From Gammaproteobacteria bacterium (lineage in GTDB: Bacteria; Pseudomonadota; Gammaproteobacteria; Ga0077536): a stretch of DNA of 64,000 bases. The notes under the pieces were generated by a model. The model was not told the origin of the DNA and made no database searches. It was given only the letters and a program-made list of their open reading frames with translations. Location of the stretch: contig JADLGE010000083.1 in the NCBI GenBank assembly GCA_020849475.1, positions 62,001 to 126,000 of the forward strand. The letters run 5' to 3'. The translations under genes and the position numbers were made by a program. Positions 17,364-27,017 of this stretch are shown in pieces; the stretch's first letter is position 1; every line of letters starts with the position of its first letter.

Positions 17364-18721
17364 GGCCGTTGCTCGAGCGCGGCGAGCAGCCGTGCATGGA
17401 CATTCTCAAAGGCGCCATTGCTCATCACCAGCAAGGCGTCGTCTGCATGCGCCCAGTTCGAAACCGCCGTCACCAGTGCGGCGCTGTCGGTGAAGATGTG
17501 ATGGTCGGGGAGCGCTGCGAACGCCGCGTTGATATCCCAGGGCAGATCGGGCGGTGCGAGGATGGCGGTGCGGTCGGCGCCGGCAAACGCGCCAGCCAGG
17601 ATGTCGCGATGCACGCCCATGCGCATGGTGTTGGAGCGCATCTCGCTGACTGCGATCAGCCGCCCGGGCGCGGTGACCCGCGGCCGCAGCGCGGCGATGG
17701 TCGCGGCGATCGCTGTCGGGTGGTGCGCGAAGTCGTCGAACACGCTGACGCCCTTGATGCAGCCGCGCAATTCGAGACGCCGTTTGACGTTGGCGAAGTC
17801 GTGCAGTGCAGCCAGCGCCTGCGCCGGCGTCAGGCCGACATCGGCGACGGCGACCATCGCCGCCGCGACGTTATGTGCGTTATGCCCACCCAGCAACGGG
17901 CTGACGCCTTGCACATGCTCGCCCGCGGGCGTCGTCACGGACAGCATGCCGCTCGCGCCGTCATAGTCATAACGCCATGCCGCATCCGCGCCTTCGCCAA
18001 AGCGTGTAACGCGCGACCACGCGCCCATCTCCAGCAAGGCGTCGATGGCTTCATCCGGCGTCGGGCAGACGATCAGCGCTTCGCGCGGCAGGGTGCGAAT
18101 GAGGTGATGGAACTGGCGTTTGATGGCGTCGAGATCGGCAAAGATGTCGGCGTGGTCGAATTCAAGATTGTTGACTATCAGCGTGCCTGGCGCGTAGTGC
18201 ACGAACTTCGAACGCTTGTCGAAAAACGCGGTGTCATATTCGTCGGCTTCGACCACGAAAAATTTGCCGTGGCCGAGACGCGCCGAGACGCCAAAATTTT
18301 CCATCACGCCTCCGACCAGAAAGCCGGGTTCCATCCCGCCATGCTCCAGCATCCAGGTGACGATGCTGGTCACGGTGGTCTTGCCGTGGGTGCCGGCGAC
18401 TGCGATCACATGGCGATGGCGCAGCACTTCTTCATACAACCACGCCGGACCCGAGGTGTAGCGCAGCCGATTGCTCAACACATATTCGACGCTGGGATTA
18501 CCGCGCGACAGCGCGTTGCCGATGATGACCATGTCCGGTGCCGGGTCCAGCGCGGCGGCGTCGTAGCCGTTGTATACGGCGACCCCCAGTTCATCCAACT
18601 GGTCGCTCATCGGCGGATACAGGTGGGCATCGGCGCCGGTCACGCGATGGCCCATTTCAACGGCGAGTCGCGCGATACCGGCCATGAAGGTGCCGCCGAT
18701 CCCGAGGATGTGAATATGCAT
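17360..18721 (-). CDS. mpl: UDP-MurNAc : L-Ala-gamma-D-Glu-meso-DAP tripeptide ligase
   Basis: 453 residues of the Mur ligase family. MHIHILGIGGTFMAGIARLAVEMGHRVTGAD is the N-terminal nucleotide-substrate domain, AVAGTHGKTTVTSIVTWMLEHGG the ATP P-loop, VVEADEYDTAFFDKRSKFVHY the Mpl-specific central region and GGHNAHNVAAAMVAV / FDDFAHHPTAIAATIAALR the C-terminal parts. It reattaches recycled tripeptide to UDP-MurNAc in cell-wall recycling. It is followed, with a 4-base overlap, by the Lon-N-domain gene. Confidence 0.95.
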   Translation of the reverse strand: MHIHILGIGGTFMAGIARLAVEMGHRVTGADAHLYPPMSDQLDELGVAVYNGYDAAALDPAPDMVIIGNALSRGNPSVEYVLSNRLRYTSGPAWLYEEVLRHRHVIAVAGTHGKTTVTSIVTWMLEHGGMEPGFLVGGVMENFGVSARLGHGKFFVVEADEYDTAFFDKRSKFVHYAPGTLIVNNLEFDHADIFADLDAIKRQFHHLIRTLPREALIVCPTPDEAIDALLEMGAWSRVTRFGEGADAAWRYDYDGASGMLSVTTPAGEHVQGVSPLLGGHNAHNVAAAMVAVADVGLTPAQALAALHDFANVKRRLELRGCIKGVSVFDDFAHHPTAIAATIAALRPRVTAPGRLIAVSEMRSNTMRMGVHRDILAGAFAGADRTAILAPPDLPWDINAAFAALPDHHIFTDSAALVTAVSNWAHADDALLVMSNGAFENVHARLLAALEQRP

Positions 18722-18736
18722 GGCGTGAGCTGTCCG

Positions 18737-19261
18737 TCAGGCTGCGGCAACGCCGAGCAGGGCGTCGGCGAGCATGAAAACTTTATTGAGGAGCAAGGCG
18801 TAGCCGAACGCAAACAGCAGGCCGGCAAGAAACCAGGTGCCGGTCGCGTGCCGCAGAATGTGCGCGATGACGAGCAGGTTGAGCAGGAAATTCACGCGCA
18901 ACAGCGCAAGGCCGAGATCGGCGGGCAAGACGGGCGCGAGCACCATGGTCAGAAGCGCCACCGCGCCGAGCAGGGTGCCGCAGCCCATCATGGCGGTCAT
19001 GGTCTGGGTGAGGCGGCGACCGTAAGAAAGCAGGAACAGCAGGATGAAGGTCAGTGCGAACAGCACCAGCGTTTCCAGCACCGCTTTGAAAAGTGCCTGC
19101 GACAGCGGCGATTCCAGGCCGTAGATCACGACCGACAACACCATGTTGCCGGCGGTAGTGGCTGCCAGCAGCACGGTTGAGCGTGGCAGATCCTGTGGCG
19201 CGAATTGAAAGATGCAGATGCCGCCGAAAGCGCGCAGCAGCGCCCACAGTGCGCGCAACAT
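18737..19261 (-). CDS. Hypothetical multi-pass inner-membrane protein
   Basis: 174 residues from an ATG at 19261; the open frame runs further upstream only as an antisense-like extension inside ispG, rich in Arg and Gln and unlike a real protein. The protein has four to five hydrophobic segments (about residues 28-48, 62-82, 90-112, 120-138, 143-163) and no motif I recognise. It is 26 bases downstream of ispG and 15 upstream of mpl, so it belongs to that transcript. Function unknown. Confidence 0.72.
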   Translation of the reverse strand: MLRALWALLRAFGGICIFQFAPQDLPRSTVLLAATTAGNMVLSVVIYGLESPLSQALFKAVLETLVLFALTFILLFLLSYGRRLTQTMTAMMGCGTLLGAVALLTMVLAPVLPADLGLALLRVNFLLNLLVIAHILRHATGTWFLAGLLFAFGYALLLNKVFMLADALLGVAAA

Positions 19262-19287
19262 ACTGTGCTGTCCGCTGCGAGGCTGAC

Positions 19288-20553
19288 TCAAGCCGCCGAC
19301 GCGTCTTCCTTGGCAGTGAGCGGCGCGCTCTGGCCATAGCGGGCATCGACGTAGGAATTGAGAATTGCCTTGAATTCGTTGGCGATGTTGTCGCCGCGCA
19401 AGGTGGTGAATTTCTCGCCGTCGACGAACACCGGCGCGGACGGCGCTTCGCCGGTGCCGGGCAGACTGATGCCGATGTCGACGTGTTTGCTTTCGCCCGG
19501 GCCGTTGACCACGCAGCCCATCACCGCCAGCGTCATCGACTCGACGCCCGGATAGGTCTTGGCCCAGGCCGGCATCTGCGTACGCACGTAGGCCTGGATG
19601 TCGCCAGCCAATTCCTGGAACACAGTGCTGGTGGTGCGTCCGCAACCCGGGCAGGCCGTGACCAGCGGAGTGAACGAACGCATGCCCATGGTCTGCAACA
19701 GTTCCTGCGCGACGATGACTTCCTTGGTGCGGTCGCCGCCCGGTTCCGGCGTCAGCGACACGCGAATGGTGTCGCCTATGCCGCGTTGCAGGAGGATGCC
19801 CATGGCGGCGGCCGACGCCACCATGCCTTTCGAGCCCATACCGGCCTCGGTCAAGCCGAGATGCAGGGCGTAATCACAGCGTGACGCGAGTTCGGTGTAG
19901 ACCGCGATCAAGTCCTGAACGTCACTGACCTTGCACGAGAGGATGATGCGATTGCGCGGCAGACCGATTTCCTCGGCCTTGGCGGCGCTGTTCAGCGCCG
20001 ACAGTATCAGCGCCTCGCGCGTGACTGCCTTGACGTCGCGCGGCTCGGCGAGCTTGGCGTTGTCGTCCATCATCTGCGCGACCAATGAAGGATCGAGACT
20101 GCCCCAGTTGACGCCGATGCGCACCGGCTTGTCGCGCGCGATGGCGACTTCGATCATGGTCGCGAACTGGTTGTCCTTCTTGCGCCCGAAACCGACATTG
20201 CCGGGATTGATGCGGTATTTCGCCAGCGCCTGCGCGCAATCGGGATACTTGGTGAGCAGCAGATGGCCGTTGTAATGAAAGTCACCGACCAGTGGTACAC
20301 GGCAGCCCATGGCGTCGAGCAGATCGCGGATGCGCGCCACCTGGCGCGCGGCGTCTTCGGTGTTGACCGTGATACGCACCAGTTCCGATCCGGCAGCGGC
20401 CAGCGCCTGCACCTGCTTGGCGGTGCCCAGTGCATCGGCGGTGTCGGTATTGGTCATCGATTGCACCACCACCGGTGCATCGCCGCCGACGGTGATGTCG
20501 CCGATCTGCACCGGCACACTGTGATGACGCTGGTACCCGGCTTCTGAAATCAT
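19288..20553 (-). CDS. ispG: (E)-4-hydroxy-3-methylbut-2-enyl-diphosphate synthase
   Basis: 421 residues from the ATG at 20553; homologues start near [30 protein letters not shown]. Visible are the TIM-barrel part ([10 protein letters not shown]) and the [4Fe-4S] domain with CPGCGRTTS and CVVNGPGE supplying three cysteines. The length exceeds the 372-residue E. coli enzyme because of inserted segments near the C-terminal half, as in beta- and some other proteobacteria. It makes HMBPP in the MEP isoprenoid pathway whose first enzyme, Dxs, is encoded at 57.3 kb; it may feed hopanoid synthesis. Confidence 0.95.
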   Translation of the reverse strand: MISEAGYQRHHSVPVQIGDITVGGDAPVVVQSMTNTDTADALGTAKQVQALAAAGSELVRITVNTEDAARQVARIRDLLDAMGCRVPLVGDFHYNGHLLLTKYPDCAQALAKYRINPGNVGFGRKKDNQFATMIEVAIARDKPVRIGVNWGSLDPSLVAQMMDDNAKLAEPRDVKAVTREALILSALNSAAKAEEIGLPRNRIILSCKVSDVQDLIAVYTELASRCDYALHLGLTEAGMGSKGMVASAAAMGILLQRGIGDTIRVSLTPEPGGDRTKEVIVAQELLQTMGMRSFTPLVTACPGCGRTTSTVFQELAGDIQAYVRTQMPAWAKTYPGVESMTLAVMGCVVNGPGESKHVDIGISLPGTGEAPSAPVFVDGEKFTTLRGDNIANEFKAILNSYVDARYGQSAPLTAKEDASAA

Positions 20554-20643
20554 GATGAGGCTCTGCTTAAAAACGTGGATGCGAACGGCGCCGGAAATTC
20601 TACAGTAGCATGGCGGAGGCGCCATAGCGGCGAGGGCGAAAAC

Positions 20644-21561
20644 ATGCGAACAGGCATCGATTTGGGCGGCACGAAAATCGAAGTCGCGGTGCTCGGCGAG
20701 GACGACCGCACCATTGTGCGTGAGCGCGTGCTGACACCACGCCACGACTACCACGCGATCTGTGACACGATCGCAAACCTGGTGCTGGACGCCGAACGCG
20801 CCCTGGGCAGGCGCGGCACGGTCGGTGTTGCGATTCCCGGCGCGGCGTCGCCGAGCAGTGGACTGGTCAAGAACGCAAATACCGTATGCCTGATAGGGAA
20901 TCCCCTCGAGGCCGATCTCTCACGCCGTCTCGCGCGTCCGGTGCGACTTGAGAACGATGCCAATTGCTTCGTGGTGTCGGAAGCGGCTGACGGCGCTGCC
21001 GCCGGCGCGCACAGCGTATTCGGTGTGATCATCGGCACCGGCTGTGGCGGTGGACTGTATCTCAACGGTGCGCCCATCCGTGGCGCCAACGGCATTGCCG
21101 GCGAATGGGGCCACAACCCTGTGCCGTGGCCGCGCAGCGGGCGCCCGCCGCGGCCTTGCTATTGCGGCCGCACCGATTGCATCGAAGGCTATCTGTCAGG
21201 GCCCGGCCTGACGTTCACCTATAACGAGCTGGGTCCGGCCCAGCGCGCCACCGTGCAGGCCATCGCCGACGCCGCCGCGCAGGGCGAGGCCCAGGCGCAG
21301 CGCGCACTGGACATGCATCGCGAGCAACTGGCCGTTGCGCTTGGCACCATCATCAATGTGTTCGACCCCGAAGTGATCGTGCTCGGCGGTGGTTTGTCCA
21401 ATTTGCCGGGCATTGCCGCCGATGTCAGTCGGCGTCTGCCGCCCTATGTGTTCGGACCGGAATTCGAAAGTCGCGTGGTGACGGCCGTTCACGGCGACAG
21501 CAGCGGTGTGCGCGGCGCGGCGTGGTTGTGGTCGAAAGCGGAAGCGGCGGATTTTCGCTAA
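20644..21561 (+). CDS. ROK-family sugar kinase (fructokinase/NagK-like)
   Basis: 305 residues from the ATG at 20644, with GAGGG 9 bases upstream. The N-terminal ATP phosphate-1 loop is [14 protein letters not shown] and the ROK signature [36 protein letters not shown] zinc-binding [18 protein letters not shown] follows, with the adenosine loop [10 protein letters not shown]. The EWGH region suggests a hexose or N-acetylhexosamine kinase. The exact sugar cannot be decided. Divergent from ispG. Confidence 0.88.
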   Translation: MRTGIDLGGTKIEVAVLGEDDRTIVRERVLTPRHDYHAICDTIANLVLDAERALGRRGTVGVAIPGAASPSSGLVKNANTVCLIGNPLEADLSRRLARPVRLENDANCFVVSEAADGAAAGAHSVFGVIIGTGCGGGLYLNGAPIRGANGIAGEWGHNPVPWPRSGRPPRPCYCGRTDCIEGYLSGPGLTFTYNELGPAQRATVQAIADAAAQGEAQAQRALDMHREQLAVALGTIINVFDPEVIVLGGGLSNLPGIAADVSRRLPPYVFGPEFESRVVTAVHGDSSGVRGAAWLWSKAEAADFR

Positions 21562-21616
21562 GGCGCGCGCGGTCGAAGTTGTGCCGTTCTTGCGCTCATG
21601 CGCGAGGCCCGGGCAT

Positions 21617-21634
21617 CTGTGACCACAATCACAG
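21617..21634 (+). promoter_or_regulatory. CRP/FNR-superfamily operator, perfect dyad
   Basis: CTGTGACCACAATCACAG is a perfect palindrome of half-sites around a 6-base spacer and equals the CRP consensus TGTGA-N6-TCACA. Its centre (21625.5) lies about 41.5 bases before the transcription start predicted from the -10 box at 21655-21660 (TAGACT), the geometry of a class II CRP-activated promoter. No annotated gene starts downstream on this strand before msrB, so it probably drives the small RNA. Confidence 0.65.
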
Positions 21635-21666
21635 CAGGGTGAGGGGGCGGCTCCTAGACTCCCTTG

Positions 21667-21762
21667 GAAGTCGCAGGAAGACCCTCAACCAGTCTCTGTT
21701 TGACGAGCTCGGTGGACGCCCACCCCCCCCAAACCCCAGGGCGCGCACCGGGCTTTTTTTTG
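21667..21762 (+). ncRNA. Candidate CRP-controlled small RNA with C-rich terminator loop
   Basis: A transcript starting near 21667 would end in a terminator. The stem AGCTCGGTG (21706-21714) pairs with CACCGGGCT (21746-21754) over 9 bp with one G-U, and the T-run 21754-21762 comes straight after. Inside it CGCCC (21717-21721) pairs with GGGCG (21739-21743), exposing the loop ACCCCCCCCAAACCCCA. No ORF fits. A roughly 95-nt RNA with an unpaired C-rich loop is typical of sRNAs that pair with G-rich ribosome-binding sites. It lies between the ROK kinase (+) and the response regulator (-). Expression and targets are inferred only. Confidence 0.58.
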
Positions 21763-21812
21763 CCTGTCGTGCGCGCGCCCAAGCGGCGTGCAAGGGGAGG
21801 AGCGTCAGCGCG

Positions 21813-22505
21813 TCAGTTGACGGCCGTCTTTTCCAGCCGATAGCCGTGCTGATAAATCGATGACAGTTTCCAGCCGGTGTCAGGCGCCAGCGCCAGCTTC
21901 GAGCGAATGCGGCTGACGTGGGTGTCGACGGTGCGGGTATTGATGTCGGGATTGCGACCCCACACGCTTTCCAGGATATGGGCGCGCGACAACACGCGAC
22001 CGATATTGCGGAACAGGAACACGATCAGCTCGTATTCTTTCTGCGTGACTTCAATGCGCTCGCCGCTGCGCTGAATCTGGTGGTTGCCGAGGTCGATGAG
22101 GAACGGCTCGTATTCTATGGTGGTCTGGGCATCGTCGACGCTGGCCGCGCGGCGCACCACCGCGGTGATGCGTGCCACCAGCTCGCGTTGCTTGGCCGGC
22201 TTGACCACGTAGTCGTCCGCGCCTTGTTCCAGAGCACGCACGATGTCGTCTTCTTCATCCTTGGCGGTCACGAACACCACCGGAATGGGCCAGTCGAAAT
22301 TCTCGCGCACCCAGCGCAGCACTTCGAAACCGTCCATGTCGGGCACCATCCAGTCGAGGATCAGTGCGTCGTAGCTGTCGTGCTTGATATTGCGCACGAA
22401 AGCTTTCCCGGTATCGAAGTGTTCGCAGGTATGACCGGCAGCCTTCAACCATTCGGTAAACAAGGCGGCTTGGTCCTGATCATCTTCTAGCAGTGCGACC
22501 CTCAC
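21813..22505 (-). CDS. OmpR/PhoB-family response regulator
   Basis: 230 residues from a GTG at 22505, with AGGAGA 7 bases upstream. The receiver domain has the acidic pair E7-D8-D9, the phospho-acceptor D51 (LILDWMVPDMDG), the T/S segment PVVFVTAKDEED and the Lys in VVKPAKQRELVARI. A winged-helix output domain follows (VTQKEYELIVFLFRNIGRVLSRAHILESVWG...RTVDTHVSRIRSKL). No histidine kinase gene is adjacent, so it is an orphan here. Target unknown. It is transcribed away from msrB. Confidence 0.92.
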   Translation of the reverse strand: MRVALLEDDQDQAALFTEWLKAAGHTCEHFDTGKAFVRNIKHDSYDALILDWMVPDMDGFEVLRWVRENFDWPIPVVFVTAKDEEDDIVRALEQGADDYVVKPAKQRELVARITAVVRRAASVDDAQTTIEYEPFLIDLGNHQIQRSGERIEVTQKEYELIVFLFRNIGRVLSRAHILESVWGRNPDINTRTVDTHVSRIRSKLALAPDTGWKLSSIYQHGYRLEKTAVN

Positions 22506-22717
22506 ATGACTTCTCCTGGCTGTCGGTTCTGTGCGGCGAACTGGGCGGCGCAGACTCCTTGGCGGCAGGCGCACAGGAATCTTTATTTTTTCGGGTCAAG
22601 AACGGTCTTATCATACCGTCTCCATCAGGGGCCGGGAACGGTTTCAGAGCGCCTCGAGCATGCTCCATAGCAGCCCTCCCACAACCCATTGCCAACCCTC
22701 ATAAGGCGCAAATCACC

Positions 22718-23119
22718 ATGAGCAAGATCACCAAGACCGAGCAGCAATGGCGCGAGTCGCTGTCAGCGGAAGAATTCGCGGTATGTCGCCAGCAGGCCAC
22801 GGAGCCGCCTTTCAGTGGCCGCTATTACAAGCTCAAGGACGACGGCATCTACCGCTGCGTGTGCTGCGATGCCGAACTGTTCAGCTCCGAGCATAAATAT
22901 GATTCGGGCTCGGGCTGGCCGAGCTTCTGGCAGGGAGTGGATGAAGGCCGCTTGCGGCTGCGCTCCGACAACAGCCACGGCATGGTGCGTACCGAAGTGG
23001 TGTGCGCGGCCTGCGACGCGCACCTGGGACACGTCTTTGATGACGGTCCGCGCCCGACCTGCAAGCGCTACTGCATCAACTCCGTGTCGCTCAAGTTCGA
23101 TCCTAAGTCTTCTGCGTGA
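22718..23119 (+). CDS. msrB: Peptide-methionine (R)-S-oxide reductase
   Basis: 133 residues from the ATG at 22718. Two zinc CxxC pairs (CVCCDAELF and CAACDAHLGH), GSGWPSFW and the catalytic RYCINSVSLKF are the complete MsrB signature. The catalytic residue is Cys, not selenocysteine. It reduces methionine-R-sulfoxide using thioredoxin. Its 3' end overlaps the convergent cysG by 17 bases. Confidence 0.96.
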   Translation: MSKITKTEQQWRESLSAEEFAVCRQQATEPPFSGRYYKLKDDGIYRCVCCDAELFSSEHKYDSGSGWPSFWQGVDEGRLRLRSDNSHGMVRTEVVCAACDAHLGHVFDDGPRPTCKRYCINSVSLKFDPKSSA

Positions 23120-24506
23120 TGGCCTGCTCGAACCATTGCAGCCGCTCGCGCAGGCCGACCACTGCGCCGACGATGATCAGCAGCGGCGACTGACAGCCGG
23201 CCTCCGCGACCAGCGCCGGCAGGGTCGTGAGCGTGCCGCTGACCACGCGCTGAGCCAGGGTGGTGCCGCGCTCGACCACGGCGGCCGGCATGGTGCTATC
23301 CATGCCGGCGCGCTGCAGGCTCGCGCAAATTGTGTCGAGATTGCTGGCGCCCATGTAGAACACCAGCGTCTGCTGGGGTCGCACCAGGCCTGCCCAGTCA
23401 GGCTCACCGCCGTCGGCGCGGTGATGGCCGGTGACGAACGCGCAGCTTTGGGCGAGATCGCGATGGGTAAGAGGAATACCGGCGTAGGCCGCACAGCCAA
23501 GAGCGGCGGTGATGCCGGGCACCACCTGAAACGCCACGCCGGCCGCCGCCAGCTCCTCGATTTCCTCACCGCCACGCCCGAACACAAACGGATCACCGCC
23601 TTTGAGCCGCGCGGCGCGCTTGCCGGCGCGCGCCAGACGCACCAGCAGCTGATTGATTTCATGCTGGGGCAGGGCATGGCGGTCACGTGACTTGCCGACA
23701 TAAATCCGCTCCGCGTCACGCCGGCACAAGTCGACGATGGTGTCGCCTATCAGCCGGTCGTAGACCACCACATCGGCGTTCTGCATGAGGCGCAGGGCGC
23801 GAAAGGTGAGCAAGTCCGGATCGCCCGGCCCGGTGCCTATCAGATAGACCTCGCCTTCAGGCGGTCGCGCCGTCTCCACTGCGGCGAGTCCCCGTTCGAT
23901 GTTGGCCAAGGCCTCGGCGCGCCGTCCGGCGAACATCAATTCCGCGGCTGGCCCCTCGAGCGTGCGCTCCCAGAAACGCCGACGCGCCACGCCGTCAGGC
24001 ACCGTCTGGCGCACGCGCTCGCGCAGCGCCCCCAACAGATTCGCGAGTTCGCCGTAAGCTTGCGGGATCAGCGATTCGAGCTTGGCGCGCAGCATGCGCG
24101 CCAGCACCGGCGCATTGCCGCCAGTGCCGATGGCTATCACGACAGGCGAGCGGTCGACGATGGAGGGCATGACCACGTTGCCGACCTCGGGCTGGTCGAC
24201 CACGTTGACCGGTACACCCGCGCGCTGCGCGGCGGCGGCGACCTGTTCATTCACGCCCGGCGCATCGGTGGCGGCGATGACCAGCGCCGCGCCGTCGACA
24301 TCGGCATCGACGAAGGCGCGCCTAAGGGCCACGACCTGACCGCTGGCTGCGAGACGCAATAACTCCTCGCTCAAGGCGGGCGCAATGACGTCGACCTTGG
24401 CGCCGGCACGCAACAGCAAGGCGAGTTTGCGTTCAGCGACATGCCCGCCGCCCACCACCACGCAGCGGCGTTCGCGCAGGGACATGAAAATGGGCAGGAA
24501 ATCCAT
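23103..24506 (-). CDS. cysG: Siroheme synthase (trifunctional CysG)
   Basis: 467 residues from the ATG at 24506 (MDFLPIFMSLRERRCVVVGGGHVAERKL). The N-terminal part is precorrin-2 dehydrogenase/sirohydrochlorin ferrochelatase with the NAD-binding VVGGGHVAERK. From about residue 220 the uroporphyrinogen-III C-methyltransferase domain follows (VYLIGTGPGDPDLLTFRALRLMQNADVVVYDRLI, RLKGGDPFVFGRGGEE, VVPGITAALGCAAYAGIPLTHRDLAQS). It makes siroheme for sulfite and nitrite reductases. No sulfur-assimilation genes are adjacent. Confidence 0.95.
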   Translation of the reverse strand: MDFLPIFMSLRERRCVVVGGGHVAERKLALLLRAGAKVDVIAPALSEELLRLAASGQVVALRRAFVDADVDGAALVIAATDAPGVNEQVAAAAQRAGVPVNVVDQPEVGNVVMPSIVDRSPVVIAIGTGGNAPVLARMLRAKLESLIPQAYGELANLLGALRERVRQTVPDGVARRRFWERTLEGPAAELMFAGRRAEALANIERGLAAVETARPPEGEVYLIGTGPGDPDLLTFRALRLMQNADVVVYDRLIGDTIVDLCRRDAERIYVGKSRDRHALPQHEINQLLVRLARAGKRAARLKGGDPFVFGRGGEEIEELAAAGVAFQVVPGITAALGCAAYAGIPLTHRDLAQSCAFVTGHHRADGGEPDWAGLVRPQQTLVFYMGASNLDTICASLQRAGMDSTMPAAVVERGTTLAQRVVSGTLTTLPALVAEAGCQSPLLIIVGAVVGLRERLQWFEQAITQKT

Positions 24507-24645
24507 CGCGCGCGTAGCGTGACCAGCGGGGAGACAGGTCATGGCAGTATAACAGCGCGTCGCGAGTCTCGGTCCCCGGATTGCCCCGGAACACGCGTGA
24601 GCCTGGCGACGCACCGCCACATGAACGGTCAAAGAGAAGCAGGCT

Positions 24646-25227
24646 ATGAGCACCGAGAGGCGACGTTATTTCCGTATCGACGACAGCGCCTTGATCAAGT
24701 ATCGCGGCCTCGCGCTTGCGGAACTCGATGCAGCGCGCGCGCAACTTGCCGCGCACCACGTGCAAGCCGACAACCTGCGCACCGCGCTTGAGCCGCTCGA
24801 TGCACGTATCGCCGAGATGATGCCGGCGCTCAGACGCGAAAGTCGTGTGCTGGCCGAAGCCATCGAACTCATCAATCGCAAGCTCGGCCTACTGGGCGCC
24901 GCGTTGGTCACATGCCACGGCGCCGGCGGCGGTGAGACGCGCGACGAACACGAGCCGCGCAGCGTGAACCTGAGCGGCGGCGGCATCGCCTTGCGGGCCC
25001 GCCAGGCGCTGCCCGCCGGTAGCTGGCTGCTGATTGACCTTGTGCTGCTGCCGGCCAATCACGCGCTGCGCGCCATCGGCCGTGTGACGGATGTGCGTTG
25101 TCGCGGAGAGGATGCAGTGATGGGGATCGAGTTCGAAGGGCTGCGCGAAGCGGATCGCGACGCCCTCACGAGCCATGTGCTGCGCACCCAGGCGCAACGC
25201 CTGCGCGAGGGACGCGAACGGAAGTGA
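24646..25227 (+). CDS. PilZ-domain protein, probable c-di-GMP effector
   Basis: 193 residues. It begins MSTERRRYFRIDDSALIKYR, giving the Arg-rich first c-di-GMP motif, and carries the second motif (D/N)xSxxG as NLSGGG in RSVNLSGGGIALRARQALPAGSWLLIDLVL. Between them sits an inserted helical, probably coiled-coil segment (residues ~25-85), so the domain is split. GIEFEGLREADRDALTSHVLR closes the fold. It presumably links c-di-GMP to motility, adhesion or envelope behaviour. Divergent from cysG. Confidence 0.82.
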   Translation: MSTERRRYFRIDDSALIKYRGLALAELDAARAQLAAHHVQADNLRTALEPLDARIAEMMPALRRESRVLAEAIELINRKLGLLGAALVTCHGAGGGETRDEHEPRSVNLSGGGIALRARQALPAGSWLLIDLVLLPANHALRAIGRVTDVRCRGEDAVMGIEFEGLREADRDALTSHVLRTQAQRLREGRERK

Positions 25228-25233
25228 TGCGGC

Positions 25234-25800
25234 TCAGGCGCGCGGCAGGGTGACGCCCAACTGGCCCTGGTATTTGCCGCCGCGATCGCGGTATGACACT
25301 TCGCAAGGTTCATCGGACTGCAGGAAGATGACCTGCGCCACGCCCTCATTGGCGTAAATCTTGGCGGGCAGCGGCGTGGTGTTGGAGAACTCCAGCGTCA
25401 CATGACCTTCCCATTCCGGCTCGAGCGGCGTGACGTTGACGATGATGCCACAGCGCGCATAGGTCGATTTGCCGAGACAGATGGTCAGGATATCGCGCGG
25501 GATGCGGAAGAATTCCACCGTGCGCGCCAACGCAAAGGAGTTGGGCGGAATCACGCACACTTCGCTGTGCACGTCGACGAAACTCGCAGAATCGAAGTTC
25601 TTCGGGTCGACTATCGTCGCGTTGATATTGGTGAAGATCTTGAATTCCGGCGCACAGCGCAGATCGTAACCATAGCTCGACGTGCCATAGGAGATCACTT
25701 TGTGGCCGTTGATCTCCCGCACCTGGTTGGGCTCAAACGGCTCAATCAGGCCATGGGACTCCGCCATTCGCCTGATCCAGGCATCCGATTTGACCGGCAT
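25234..25800 (-). CDS. dcd: dCTP deaminase
   Basis: 188 residues, the family's full length. [108 protein letters not shown] includes the catalytic Glu in the GHVTLEFSN motif. It deaminates dCTP to dUTP on the way to dTMP. Just 33 bases downstream of mrp on the same strand. Confidence 0.96.
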   Translation of the reverse strand: MPVKSDAWIRRMAESHGLIEPFEPNQVREINGHKVISYGTSSYGYDLRCAPEFKIFTNINATIVDPKNFDSASFVDVHSEVCVIPPNSFALARTVEFFRIPRDILTICLGKSTYARCGIIVNVTPLEPEWEGHVTLEFSNTTPLPAKIYANEGVAQVIFLQSDEPCEVSYRDRGGKYQGQLGVTLPRA

Positions 25801-25833
25801 AGCCTTCCGTCTCCGCGCGCGCGCCGCGCTCTA

Positions 25834-26916
25834 TTAAGTGTTTTGAATGACAATCTTGGGGAATTTCGCCGAGAAGTCGCGTGCCCGCAGGGCGAGCTTG
25901 GCGGCTACCCGCCGCGCGATTTCACGGTACATGCCCGCCACCTGCGACTCCGGCGCGATGGCGACCGTCGGCCGACCATTGTCCACGGCCTCGCGAATGG
26001 TGATGTCGAGCGGCAGCGAACCGATCAGATCGACGCCGTACTGGGTGGCCATCGACTGGCCGCCACCACTGCCGAAGATGTGCTCGGCATGACCGCAGTT
26101 GCTGCAGATGTGCACGCTCATGTTCTCGACGATGCCGAGCACCGGCACGTTGACCTTCTCGAACATCTTGAGCGCCTTGCGGGCGTCGAGCAGGGCGATG
26201 TCCTGCGGCGTGGTCACGATCACGGCGCCGGACACCGGAATTTTCTGGCACAGGGTCAACTGAATGTCACCGGTGCCGGGCGGCAGGTCGATGACGAGGT
26301 AGTCGAGGTCGTGCCAGTTGGTATCGGAGAGCAGCTGTTCCAGCGCGCCGGTCACCATCGGGCCACGCCAGATCATGGGCGTGTCTTCTTCAATGAGATT
26401 GCCGATGGAGATGGTCTGCAGCCCGTAGCTGACGCGCGGCTCCATGGATTTGCCGTCGCGGCTCTCGGGGCGTCCGCCGCTCGCCAGCATGCGCGTCTGG
26501 CTCGGGCCGTAGATGTCGGCATCCAGCACGCCGACCTTGCCACCTTCCTGCTGCAGGGCCAGCGCGAGGTTGGCGGCGGTGGTCGATTTGCCCACGCCGC
26601 CCTTGCCTGAGGCGATGGCGATGATGTTGCGGATCTGCGGCAGCGGCTTGGTGCCTTTCTGCACTTCGCGCGCGACGATTTTCGAGGTGATTTCGAAATT
26701 CGCCGCGACCCCGGCCTTGGCCAGCACTTCGCGCAGGCGGCCCTCGAGTTCGGCCGCATAGCGCGCCACGGGAAAGCCGAGTTCGATTTTGACCGTGGCC
26801 GGTGAGGCCTCGGCGTCGATGGCCACTACGGCCCCGGCGGTGACCAGATCCTGGCCGAGATACGGGTCTATGTCGGCGCCGAGTGCGGCGCGGATGGTTT
26901 GTTCTGTATGGTTCAT
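25834..26916 (-). CDS. apbC: Mrp/ApbC-type iron-sulfur cluster carrier ATPase
   Basis: 360 residues from the ATG at 26916; 9 codons of upstream open frame do not look coding. An N-terminal MIP18/DUF59 domain (residues ~1-90) is followed by the ParA-like NTPase with deviant Walker A ASGKGGVGKSTTAANLALAL, DADIYGPSQ, DYLVIDLPPGTGDIQLTL and the cluster-binding CSNCG. It loads [4Fe-4S] clusters onto apoproteins in the cytoplasm; many Fe-S enzymes lie in this window. Divergent from metG, a common arrangement in gammaproteobacteria. Confidence 0.95.
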   Translation of the reverse strand: MNHTEQTIRAALGADIDPYLGQDLVTAGAVVAIDAEASPATVKIELGFPVARYAAELEGRLREVLAKAGVAANFEITSKIVAREVQKGTKPLPQIRNIIAIASGKGGVGKSTTAANLALALQQEGGKVGVLDADIYGPSQTRMLASGGRPESRDGKSMEPRVSYGLQTISIGNLIEEDTPMIWRGPMVTGALEQLLSDTNWHDLDYLVIDLPPGTGDIQLTLCQKIPVSGAVIVTTPQDIALLDARKALKMFEKVNVPVLGIVENMSVHICSNCGHAEHIFGSGGGQSMATQYGVDLIGSLPLDITIREAVDNGRPTVAIAPESQVAGMYREIARRVAAKLALRARDFSAKFPKIVIQNT

Positions 26917-26979
26917 GGCAGTACTTTCGCGAGAGGCCGGCATTCTACACCAGCAATGGCCGCGCCCGTCGCCGAACCC

Positions 26980-26985
26980 TATAAT
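26980..26985 (+). promoter_or_regulatory. -10 box of the metG promoter
   Basis: TATAAT, a perfect consensus -10, stands 32 bases before the metG start and downstream of the divergent mrp gene. The -35 position holds only a weak match. Confidence 0.5.
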
Positions 26986-27017
26986 TCGCGGCTTATTTCC
27001 CTGCGAACCAAGAGGCT

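Noticed and set aside
17369-19180. A 603-residue plus-strand frame opposite mpl
   Set aside because: Antisense shadow with His/Arg/Gln-rich low-complexity content; mpl on the other strand is a clear family member.
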